DNA from: Chitinophagales bacterium
GTDB lineage: Bacteria > Bacteroidota > Bacteroidia > Chitinophagales > Saprospiraceae
Assembly (NCBI GenBank): GCA_022360175.1
Contig: JAKSDI010000193.1
Coordinates: 1-62,116 of the forward strand
Length of the DNA: 62,116 nucleotides
Reading direction: 5' to 3'
Of the stretch, positions 1 through 7,467 are shown in pieces; the stretch's first letter is position 1, and every line of letters begins with the position of its first letter. The notes beneath the pieces are model-generated. The model saw nothing but the letters and a program-made list of their open reading frames with translations. It searched no databases and was not told the origin of the DNA. The position numbers were made by a program, and so were the translations under genes.

Positions 1-1
1 G

Positions 2-1246
2 GAAGTATATCCAGGCACGAATACTTGTGATAGTACCCAGTATTATGTAGTGGAAGTCACCGATTTGCCAAGTGCATCATTGAGTTATGAATTGTGTGAA
101 GGCGATTCCTTGTTTTTTAGAGGAGAGTGGTTGATCGGAGGCGGTGTTCATGATGTAAAGGTGTCAGTATTAGATGGTTGTGATACTCTTTATGAAGTGA
201 CGATTACGGAGCACCAACCCTTATCTATTTTTGATACATTGCAATTGTGTGAAGGAGATTCTGTATTGATTGGAGATAACTGGTTATCAAAAGCAGGGTG
301 GTATTATGATACACTTCCAGGTGATCTTTGTCCTGTATATTCTAATATTTTGGTAGGTATATTGGAAAATAGTTATACAGATACGCTAATTACCTTATGC
401 CCTGGGGATTCTGTATTACTTGGTAATGAATGGGTGAAAGAGCCAGGAGAATATATCCACTTATACAATAATGCTATAGGCTGTGACTCATTACATCGTA
501 GCCTTGTTAATCTTATAGCAATGCCGCCACCACCTGATTATATTGTAGATTGTGAGGCTTTAGAGGTACAAGTATGGATAAACGCAACTCCTTCTTGGGA
601 AATAGAATGGAGTAATGGAGATACTTCTCTGCAAAGTACTTATGTAGATAAGGATACTGCGTATCTTAGCCTTTCGGCAGATCCAGATTGTGTAGTCGAT
701 TATCAATTAACGTTGCCTAGTGTACCAGATATTGACCTTCCATTTATATTGCGCGATACAATAGTTCAAAAAGGAAGTAATTTCTCTTTAGAGCTTGATT
801 TAGTAGCGGCAGAATGGGAAGTATATTGGTCTCCTTCTTCTTTATTTTCCTGTGATACATGTTTGCAAACTAATCTTTATGTTGAAGAGGATGTAAGGGT
901 AGAGGTATTTTTGGTGCATATCTCTGGGTGTACATATGAGGCACATTTTCAAGTGAAAGCAGAGGCTGCCTCTCAAATATATGTACCTAACGCATTTTCA
1001 CCTAATGATGATGGAGTTAATGATTATTTTCAAGCTTTTGGAAATAAAATAAAGATCAACAGCTTTAAAATATTTGACCGTTGGGGAGGAATAATGTATG
1101 AGTCAGATGGATCTTCACCGTCCTGGGATGGTCTTACAGCTGGAAAAAAAGCATCAACTGGAATATATGTTTATATGATAACATATACTGATTTGAATAC
1201 AGGGAAAGAAAAAGTCATTAGTGGCGATGTTGTATTGATAGAATAA
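2..1246 (+). CDS. C-terminal part of a large surface protein with gliding-motility-associated (CHU_C) domain
   Basis: The frame is open from base 2, so the gene begins to the left of the window; an internal GTG at 50 is only the first possible start codon and is not a real start. Three similar segments beginning LCEGDS, LCEGDS and LCPGDS, each about 55-65 residues and followed by an (N/E)W turn, form a repeat typical of Bacteroidota adhesins. The last ~90 residues hold a FSPNDDGVNDYF motif followed by IFDRWGG, which is the gliding-motility-associated C-terminal domain used for T9SS export and attachment. Role inferred: a secreted or cell-surface repeat protein. What the N-terminal part does cannot be seen here. 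Confidence 0.85.
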   Translation, partial: EVYPGTNTCDSTQYYVVEVTDLPSASLSYELCEGDSLFFRGEWLIGGGVHDVKVSVLDGCDTLYEVTITEHQPLSIFDTLQLCEGDSVLIGDNWLSKAGWYYDTLPGDLCPVYSNILVGILENSYTDTLITLCPGDSVLLGNEWVKEPGEYIHLYNNAIGCDSLHRSLVNLIAMPPPPDYIVDCEALEVQVWINATPSWEIEWSNGDTSLQSTYVDKDTAYLSLSADPDCVVDYQLTLPSVPDIDLPFILRDTIVQKGSNFSLELDLVAAEWEVYWSPSSLFSCDTCLQTNLYVEEDVRVEVFLVHISGCTYEAHFQVKAEAASQIYVPNAFSPNDDGVNDYFQAFGNKIKINSFKIFDRWGGIMYESDGSSPSWDGLTAGKKASTGIYVYMITYTDLNTGKEKVISGDVVLIE

Positions 1247-1252
1247 TAGAGT

Positions 1253-1678
1253 TTACTTTTTCACCTGTTCAGAATACATTTGTCCATCGCGATATTCGGT
1301 TAATACCTGTTTGACAGTGGCCGTCATATTTTTAGGGAGATCATCAAGATAAAACCACTCAGCTTCTTTAAACTTATGGGTTTCTTTTGTCTTTAGCTGT
1401 CCATCCCATCTGTAAGCTTTGAAATAAAAAACGATACGGTGGGCACTGCCTACTTTTTTATGGAGCACATGTACCAACTCCAGATCCTTTTCTTTTAAAA
1501 GAATTCCTGCTTCTTCAAAACTTTCTCTAATTACTGCTGTTTTGGCAAATTCACCGGCCTCTACAGTGCCACCTACTAGCGTATAATTACCACCATTCGG
1601 TTTGGTCTGTTTTAAGAGAAGAATCTTCCCTTGATGGTAGAGGATAAGCCTCGATTTTATGGTAATATTGGTTGACAT
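1253..1678 (-). CDS. Nudix hydrolase
   Basis: A 141-residue protein with a complete Nudix box at about residues 37-59: GGTVEAGE, seven residues, then RESFEEAGI, matching the Gx5Ex7REUxEExGU pattern that binds the metal and cleaves nucleoside-diphosphate-linked substrates. The length is normal for a single-domain Nudix enzyme. Substrate cannot be predicted; MutT-like 8-oxo-dGTP or other nucleotide pyrophosphatase activity is possible. It is convergent with the partial surface-protein gene, with only 6 bases between the stops. Start is ATG at 1678. Confidence 0.9.
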   Translation of the reverse strand: MSTNITIKSRLILYHQGKILLLKQTKPNGGNYTLVGGTVEAGEFAKTAVIRESFEEAGILLKEKDLELVHVLHKKVGSAHRIVFYFKAYRWDGQLKTKETHKFKEAEWFYLDDLPKNMTATVKQVLTEYRDGQMYSEQVKK

Positions 1679-1808
1679 TTTTTATAAAAATCTAGAAAGA
1701 TTAGTATGCTCTTTATTTTCCTTGCTATCCTAAATGTTATTCAAATGTAATAAAGTTTAATGCAAGTACTTCATTTCGTGCATAGTAATTTCTATCGAAT
1801 GTATTATG

Positions 1809-1816
1809 TATATTTG
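1809..1816 (+). promoter_or_regulatory. Bacteroidota-type -7 promoter element ahead of the beta-synthase gene
   Basis: TATATTTG is a perfect match to the Bacteroidota primary-sigma -7 consensus TAnnTTTG. The expected -33 TTTG about 20 bases upstream is poorly matched, so this is a moderate call. It would give a leader of roughly 160 bases before the ATG at 1983, which contains the hairpin described next. Confidence 0.4.
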
Positions 1817-1891
1817 TACGAGAAATGTAGAGTGAGTTGTAATAAAAAAGCTAATTTGACGTAACATCAAACTATAAATCAATCAAAAATA

Positions 1892-1951
1892 ATCAGGCTG
1901 GTTTTTCATCTGACTTCTGTTAAGTGAATGCCTTCAACCTGATGATTTTTT
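1892..1951 (+). promoter_or_regulatory. Leader hairpin with T-tract, possible attenuator
   Basis: ATCAGG (1892-1897) pairs with CCTGAT (1938-1943), extended inward by three pairs after one mismatch. The enclosed segment has its own small stem (ACTT 1913-1916 with AAGT 1922-1925). Six T residues follow at 1946-1951, 31 bases before the ATG. The shape is that of a terminator placed in the leader of the beta-synthase gene. No known riboswitch consensus (SAM or T-box) was recognised. Confidence 0.3.
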
Positions 1952-1982
1952 GATACCACCATTAAATAAAATCGTTAGCATT

Positions 1983-3056
1983 ATGCGATACGACAACGTT
2001 TTAGCAACTATCGGCAATACGCCTCTTATTCGTCTAGCTAGAATTTGCAAAGACATCCCCGCCGAAATTTATGGAAAGGTAGAAGCGTATAATCCAGGCC
2101 AATCTGCAAAAGACCGTACTGCTTTGTACATGGTCGAGCAAGCTGAAAAAGCTGGGAAAATCAAGCCTGGTGATACAATTATAGAAGCTACATCTGGTAA
2201 TACAGGATATAGTTTGGCTATGGTTTGTTCACTGAAAGGGTATAATTGTGTACTAACAGTATCCAGCAAAGCTTCTAATGAAAAGCTGGCATTGCTGCGC
2301 TCAATGGGAGCAGAAGTAGTCATCTGTCCTGCGGATGCCGCACCGGAAGATCCGCGTTCTTATTACTCAAGAGCAAGGCAATTGACAGAAGATATTCCCA
2401 ATGCTTATTATCTGGCACAGAATTTTAATCTGAACAACTCTGGAGCACATTATTCATCTACAGGGCCTGAAATATGGGAAGCTACAGAAGGCCGTATTAC
2501 TCATTATGTATGTTGTGCAGGTACTGGAGGAACACTATCGGGGACAGCTCGTTATCTAAAAGAGCAAAACCCTGATATTAAGATTATAGCAGTAGATGCT
2601 TATGGATCTGTACTGAAAAAATATTGGGAGACGGGAAAATTTGATGAAGATGAAATTTACTCTTACCGGGTAGAAGGGCTTGGTAAAACGATCATTCCTG
2701 ATAATATAGCTTTTGATCTGATTGATGATTTTATCAAGGTGACAGATCGTAGTTCCGCCCACCGTGCTCGACAGTTAGCACGTTTAGAAGGCTTATTAGT
2801 AGGTTATTCTAGTGGTTCAGCTATGCAATGTGTATTCCGTCTTAAAAATCAGTTGAAGCCAACGGATGTAGTAGTTGCTTTATTTCCTGATCATGGCACC
2901 CGTTATTTGGGCAAAGTGTATAATGATGAGTGGATGAAGCAGCAAGGTTTTATGCAAGAGAATCAGGACGATTCATACCTTCAGTATAGAAAGTATTATC
3001 GTGCTTATCGCATGAAATATAAGCGCTATCTACGCCAAACACTTAAGAGTATATAA
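1983..3056 (+). CDS. PLP-dependent cystathionine beta-synthase / cysteine synthase family protein
   Basis: Fold-type II PLP enzyme of about 357 residues. From the ATG at 1983: IGNTPLIRL near the N-terminus, the PLP lysine in SAKDR (about K43), EATSGNTG substrate loop, GTGGTLSG phosphate-binding loop, and EGLLVGYSSGSAM near the C-terminus. The last motif resembles cystathionine beta-synthase more than CysK, but there are no C-terminal CBS domains. It should join serine or an O-activated serine with a thiol. An in-frame TTG at 1950 would add 11 residues that fall in the leader hairpin, so ATG 1983 was chosen. The C-terminal ~35 residues are rich in Tyr, Arg and Lys and look like a lineage-specific tail. 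Confidence 0.88.
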   Translation: MRYDNVLATIGNTPLIRLARICKDIPAEIYGKVEAYNPGQSAKDRTALYMVEQAEKAGKIKPGDTIIEATSGNTGYSLAMVCSLKGYNCVLTVSSKASNEKLALLRSMGAEVVICPADAAPEDPRSYYSRARQLTEDIPNAYYLAQNFNLNNSGAHYSSTGPEIWEATEGRITHYVCCAGTGGTLSGTARYLKEQNPDIKIIAVDAYGSVLKKYWETGKFDEDEIYSYRVEGLGKTIIPDNIAFDLIDDFIKVTDRSSAHRARQLARLEGLLVGYSSGSAMQCVFRLKNQLKPTDVVVALFPDHGTRYLGKVYNDEWMKQQGFMQENQDDSYLQYRKYYRAYRMKYKRYLRQTLKSI

Positions 3057-3076
3057 ATAACGTTACTCTTTAGAAT

Positions 3077-3171
3077 ATCTACCACAATGTGACAAAGTGT
3101 CTATGACAATATTATAGGCACTTTGTCATAAATGGGATAGATTATATTCCTTATGTGGCTTTGTGGTAGGT
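3077..3171 (+). ncRNA. Strong nested RNA structure between genes
   Basis: An outer 9-bp helix CTACCACAA (3079-3087) with TTGTGGTAG (3161-3169) encloses a 15-bp stem, TGACAAAGTGTCTAT (3090-3104) with ATAGGCACTTTGTCA (3114-3128), one U-G pair and a 9-nt loop. A weaker GGGA/TTCC stem lies at 3134-3150, so a three-way junction is possible. T-rich sequence follows. It may be a terminator for the upstream gene or a structured leader for the AAA gene that starts at 3237. No known RNA family was recognised. Confidence 0.45.
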
Positions 3172-3236
3172 TATTTTTATTTTCCAAAAGGAAGAAATGT
3201 ATAACATGATTATTGTATAAAGAATTAATCTCTGAT

Positions 3237-4574
3237 ATGGACGAAATTCAGCAGTTGCGTGAAGCACTGAAATCTTCCCCGGACAACCTGCCATTGCGTA
3301 AAATATTAGCAAACAAGCTAATAACAGCAGAACGTTATGAAGAGGCCGCTATTGAATTGAGAGAAGCGCTCAAACAATTTCCCAATGATCAACACTTAAA
3401 AGTAAGTTTAGCAGAGGTTTTTGAAAAACAAGAAAAAACAGGACTCGGCCTGGTTTTGATTGAAGAAATGGTCAATTCATCAACCCCTCCACCACGAGCC
3501 TGGCTGATCTATGCCCGTTTATTGCTTCAAAGCAAACAGGCTGTAGATGCAAAAGAAGCTTACGAACATGCACTTGCCCTGGATTCGAATCTAAAAGACA
3601 ATTTCCTGGAGTCTGAGATAAACCTGCAAATGATAGACAAACAGGAGCCGGAAAAAATAAAACTGACAACTAGTGAAGAAGTAGAAGGAGGCCATTCAGA
3701 AGGCCTGGATGTAGAGCGCCCTGGTACCACCTTTGAAGATGTAGGTGGTATGGATAAGGTAAAAGAGGAAGTTCGGATGAAGATTATTCATCCTTTGAAA
3801 CATCCTGAAATCTATAAGGCTTATGGCAAGAAAATAGGAGGAGGAATTTTATTATATGGCCCTCCTGGTTGCGGAAAAACGCACCTGGCAAGAGCTACTG
3901 CCGGAGAAGTGGGGTCCAATTTCATTGCGGTAGGAATTAGCGATATCTTAGACATGTATATTGGGCAAAGTGAACGCAATCTACATGCTATTTTTGAGAA
4001 AGCACGTAGCCTGAAGCCTTGTGTACTCTTTTTTGATGAGGTAGATGCACTTGGAGCGAGTCGCTCTGATATGCGACATAGCGCTGGCAGGAATGTGATC
4101 AACCAGTTCCTATCCGAATTAGATGGTGTAGATAATGATAATGAAGGAGTTCTGGTATTAGCAGCTACTAATGCTCCCTGGCATTTGGATTCAGCTTTTC
4201 GCAGGCCTGGACGTTTTGACCGTATCATTTTTGTACCACCACCTGACGCTGCTGCCAGAGAAGCTATTCTCAATATCAAATTGAAAGAGAAGCCTATTGG
4301 TAAGATTAATTATCAAAAGCTCATTAAAAAGACAGATGGTTTTTCAGGTGCTGACCTGGAAGCTGTTATCGACCGGGCTATAGAATCCAAATTGGAAGAA
4401 GCCATGCGCAAAGGTATTCCCCAGCCAATAGAAACCTCCGATCTGGAAAAAGCCATCAAAGTACACAGAGCCACTACTAAAGAGTGGTTTAGCACTGCCA
4501 AAAACTATGCACTCTTCGCTAATGAAGCAGGTATTTATGATGAAATTTTAGACTACCTCAACATCAAACGATGA
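3237..4574 (+). CDS. TPR-containing AAA+ ATPase (CDC48/p97-like)
   Basis: From the ATG at 3237 the protein is 445 residues. The N-terminal ~140 residues are TPR-like helices with the ALxLD spacing. An AAA module follows: FEDVGGMDKVKEEV entry motif, Walker A GPPGCGKT at about 208-215, Walker B VLFFDEVDALG with D267/E268, an ATN sensor 1, RRPGRFDR arginine-finger region, and GFSGADLEAV sensor 2 helix. These are hallmarks of the classic AAA clade that remodels protein complexes. A TTG eight codons upstream (3213) is a possible but weaker start. Its stop overlaps the start of the next gene by 4 bases, so the two are probably translated as a pair. Substrate unknown; the TPR part may recruit it. 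Confidence 0.88.
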   Translation: MDEIQQLREALKSSPDNLPLRKILANKLITAERYEEAAIELREALKQFPNDQHLKVSLAEVFEKQEKTGLGLVLIEEMVNSSTPPPRAWLIYARLLLQSKQAVDAKEAYEHALALDSNLKDNFLESEINLQMIDKQEPEKIKLTTSEEVEGGHSEGLDVERPGTTFEDVGGMDKVKEEVRMKIIHPLKHPEIYKAYGKKIGGGILLYGPPGCGKTHLARATAGEVGSNFIAVGISDILDMYIGQSERNLHAIFEKARSLKPCVLFFDEVDALGASRSDMRHSAGRNVINQFLSELDGVDNDNEGVLVLAATNAPWHLDSAFRRPGRFDRIIFVPPPDAAAREAILNIKLKEKPIGKINYQKLIKKTDGFSGADLEAVIDRAIESKLEEAMRKGIPQPIETSDLEKAIKVHRATTKEWFSTAKNYALFANEAGIYDEILDYLNIKR

Positions 4575-5821
4575 ATAACCATCTGGAAAGGGGCAAGCTG
4601 TTATTAGCCCAAAATCGAGTAACAGAAGCCGAACAGGAATTTAAACAAGCGCTCCAGCAGAACCCTAATGATGGATTGGTATTAGCCTGGCTGGCAGAGT
4701 GTAAGATACATTCTAAACAATATGCTGCTGCACTTGAATTGGCAGAGAGCGGGATGGCTTTTGAGCCTAACAATCCTTTCTTACTATACGTACTGGCACG
4801 ATCTTATTTTTATAACAAACGGATCAATGATGCGGAAGAAATCATTGATAAAGCGTTGGTACTAAACCCACAAGATGCCGATTTCTTCTTGTTGAGGGCT
4901 CATATCGCCTTTTATCAGGAAAAATGGGAAGCTGCATTAAAAGCAGCAGAACAAGGCCTGGAACTAGAACCTGAAGACGTAAACCTGATCAATATCCGTA
5001 CGCAGGCTTTAGTGAAACTCAACCGTAAAGCAGAAGCTGCAGCAACTATTGATTATGCCCTGTACCAGGCTCCGGAAGATAGTTATTCTCATGCCAATAA
5101 AGGCTGGGTTGCTATTGAACAGGGAAATTACAAATCTGCATTTGATCATTTTCGGGAATCACTTCGCCTTGATCCGGATAATAATTATGCTCGTGCTGGT
5201 TTGAAAGAAGCAATCAAAGCGAAAAACATTTTATACCGAGGAATGCTCAAGTATTTCCTTTGGATGGCTAAAATGGATTCGCGTAATCGCTGGATGATCG
5301 TCATTGGTGCTTATGTCGTCTATCGCATTATTTTGGCTATAGCTGAGCAAATCCCATCTTTGGCACCTCTGTTATATCCCATTATTGCTTTTTATATTCT
5401 TTTTGCACTTTCTTCATGGATTGCTATGCCACTTTCCAATTTATTTCTACGCCTTCACCCACTGGGGCGCCATGCATTGGATGAGGATGAAGTCAAAGCC
5501 ACTAACATAACAGGGATATTAATAGCAAGCTCCATTATAAATGGTATTATATATCTCATTAATGGGAAAGATACTCCTATGTTTTTGGCCATTTTTTGCC
5601 TACTGATGTTGGTCCCTATAGGTGGGCTTTTCACTGTAGATAAAGGAGGAAAGGCACGAAGGTCACTGTTGATCTATACATTGGTATTAACGGCAGTGGG
5701 CCTGACCGGCATCTTTATACCAGCAGCTGGCTTCCTTATATTCGTTTTCTTCATTGGCATATTTGCTTATAGTTGGGTAGCCAATTATTTAATAGGGCAG
5801 GATGCAAAGGAGTTTAGGTAG
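4571..5821 (+). CDS. TPR-repeat integral membrane protein
   Basis: The 416-residue protein starts with ATG inside an ATGA overlap with the AAA ATPase stop. Residues about 1-225 consist of roughly six consecutive TPR units (for example ALVLNPQDADFFLLRAHI and SLRLDPDNNYARAGL). About 235-405 hold several hydrophobic segments, including SLLIYTLVLTAVGLTGIF and AAGFLIFVFFIGIFAYSW, so the TPR part is a cytoplasmic receptor anchored by a C-terminal multi-span domain. Coupling to the AAA gene suggests a membrane-docked ATPase complex (inference). No named family was recognised for the membrane part. Confidence 0.8.
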   Translation: MNNHLERGKLLLAQNRVTEAEQEFKQALQQNPNDGLVLAWLAECKIHSKQYAAALELAESGMAFEPNNPFLLYVLARSYFYNKRINDAEEIIDKALVLNPQDADFFLLRAHIAFYQEKWEAALKAAEQGLELEPEDVNLINIRTQALVKLNRKAEAAATIDYALYQAPEDSYSHANKGWVAIEQGNYKSAFDHFRESLRLDPDNNYARAGLKEAIKAKNILYRGMLKYFLWMAKMDSRNRWMIVIGAYVVYRIILAIAEQIPSLAPLLYPIIAFYILFALSSWIAMPLSNLFLRLHPLGRHALDEDEVKATNITGILIASSIINGIIYLINGKDTPMFLAIFCLLMLVPIGGLFTVDKGGKARRSLLIYTLVLTAVGLTGIFIPAAGFLIFVFFIGIFAYSWVANYLIGQDAKEFR

Positions 5822-5828
5822 ACAGAAG

Positions 5829-6194
5829 CTATAAAATAGGATCAATTATTTTTAAACCTTCTATATCTGCAAAATCCTTAATGTTATGAGTGTATAATGT
5901 ACAGTCATAAATGATAGCTGTTGCAGCAATAATGGCATCGCCTAAACTAACTTTTTTCTGCTGTCGAATGCTTATAACATTAGAAACAATTTCTGTAGAA
6001 ATAGGAACAGAAGAGACTAATTGATAAACACTTTGCAAGTATAGTTTTTCATCGTCCGTTATTTTGTGATAACCGAGTGTCTCCATAATAGTAATGATAG
6101 AAACAACGCTTTCTGGATCTGTTATGAGAGAACGTAGATAAGAATAGGACAACTTACCTGAATATATGATTATGTTGGAGTCTAGTAACTTCAA
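5829..6194 (-). CDS. VapC-like PIN-domain toxin
   Basis: A 121-residue PIN domain: acidic D5 in LLDSNIIIYS, E39 in IMETLGYH, SLGDAIIAATA with the third acidic residue, and THNIKDFADI with the fourth. These residues form the Mg2+ site of VapC ribonucleases. It starts with TTG in a TTGA overlap with the upstream small gene, the usual toxin-antitoxin arrangement. Expected activity: cleavage of tRNA or other RNA when the antitoxin is lost. The substrate is not predictable. Confidence 0.85.
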   Translation of the reverse strand: MKLLDSNIIIYSGKLSYSYLRSLITDPESVVSIITIMETLGYHKITDDEKLYLQSVYQLVSSVPISTEIVSNVISIRQQKKVSLGDAIIAATAIIYDCTLYTHNIKDFADIEGLKIIDPIL

Positions 6195-6451
6195 GACTTT
6201 GGCAATTTTCTATCTTTTCTTTGTTTACGTTGATATTCTACAGGGTCTTCAAAAGAAAGCATTTCAGATCCATGTTGTATTACCTCTAGGGCTTTGTCTT
6301 TGGATAAATTGTTAGGATTTATCTTAGAGGACTGGATATCATCTATTGTACTTTCATCAGGTAAAGTAACTTTTATCTCTGGGAGAGAACGAATAAACTC
6401 CATTAAAGCCCAGAGATCATTAGGATGTTTAATATCTAACAATATTTTCAT
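6191..6451 (-). CDS. Probable antitoxin of the PIN-domain toxin
   Basis: A short (86-residue) charged protein immediately upstream of, and overlapping, the PIN toxin. The C-terminal ~30 residues (basic, with SFEDPVEYQRKQRKDRK) could be the toxin-wrapping tail. No AbrB, RHH or Phd motif was recognised with certainty, so the assignment rests on position, size and overlap. Confidence 0.7.
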   Translation of the reverse strand: MKILLDIKHPNDLWALMEFIRSLPEIKVTLPDESTIDDIQSSKINPNNLSKDKALEVIQHGSEMLSFEDPVEYQRKQRKDRKLPKS

Positions 6452-6571
6452 TTGTATATCTTTACGACTACTAAGATAAACATTATTGGATTAATGAATA
6501 GTTCAATTTGGTGGTATGAATGTACCTGTGGTTAGTCGTGATGTTTATCAGAGAATAGCTAAACTAAGAGA

Positions 6572-7222
6572 ATGTTTGACCCCACCCCTTACTATCAACT
6601 TCAGGAAGAACTCGCTACTAAGGTAGTAACCAACGCTCCAAAACTGGAAGGTATCCAATATGTTGCCGGAGCAGATGTGGCTTATGATGAAGCTAATAAT
6701 CAAATGGTAGGAGCTTTGGCTGTGCTCAATGCAGATACATTGGAGATAGTAGAATCTGCCTACCATCTCATGGAGATCACCTTTCCTTATATACCAGGAC
6801 TTTTTTCCTTCAGGGAAATTCCTTCATTGATAGAAACCTATAATAAACTTCAAATCAAACCCCAACTGATTATTTGTGATGGGCATGGAGTGGCACACCC
6901 CAAACGTATGGGCATGGCAAGCCATCTTGGAGTAGAATTAGGGCTTCCTACAATAGGCTGTGCTAAAAAAAGGCTCATTGGCGAATATGGTGAAGTTGAG
7001 CAGCACCGTACTTCTTATGCATCTTTGACTGATGATGGAGAAGAAATAGGAAGAGTACTCCGTACACAGAATGGTATAAAGCCAGTCTTTGTCTCGGCAG
7101 GACATCAGATAAATTTGGAAGATGCTTGTGACTGGGTTTTAAAAGCGACACCAAATTATCGTTTGCCGGAAACGACTCGGGCTGCAGACCAACTGGTAAA
7201 TCAGTTATTGAAATCCTACTAG
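6572..7222 (+). CDS. nfi: Endonuclease V (deoxyinosine 3'-endonuclease)
   Basis: The 216-residue protein shows the full signature of endonuclease V: GADVAYD with the metal-binding D35, PYIPGLFSFREIP with E81 and the wedge-forming PYIP, and CDGHGVAHPKRMG with D102 and H104. GLPTIGCAKKRLIGEY also matches. The enzyme nicks DNA one base 3' of deoxyinosine and starts repair of deaminated adenine. Length is normal (E. coli 223). The gene stands alone, starting at ATG 6572. Confidence 0.95.
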   Translation: MFDPTPYYQLQEELATKVVTNAPKLEGIQYVAGADVAYDEANNQMVGALAVLNADTLEIVESAYHLMEITFPYIPGLFSFREIPSLIETYNKLQIKPQLIICDGHGVAHPKRMGMASHLGVELGLPTIGCAKKRLIGEYGEVEQHRTSYASLTDDGEEIGRVLRTQNGIKPVFVSAGHQINLEDACDWVLKATPNYRLPETTRAADQLVNQLLKSY

Positions 7223-7467
7223 AGGCTAATCAGAGAATGACTTCTCACCTAGAATTCCACGAATACTTTTCAAACAAAGTTTTCAGTTCGCAACAATCAG
7301 CGAAGTCGAAAAGTTACTTTAAAATTCCTATTTTACAGTTTGAGTTTATAGGATAGAACACCATTATTGTACAATTCAAAGAGGTTTACCTTCTCTACTT
7401 GTGCGTTCTTCACTATATTTCAAAAACCTTTACACGCATTATAACAGAATAAGCGACAAGAAAAACT

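Noticed and set aside
1861-1982. SAM or T-box riboswitch ahead of the beta-synthase gene
   Set aside because: The leader hairpin is real, but none of the conserved core motifs of these riboswitches could be found.
3821-4279. 152-codon minus-strand frame opposite the AAA ATPase
   Set aside because: Antisense shadow of the Walker A/B region; no independent support.
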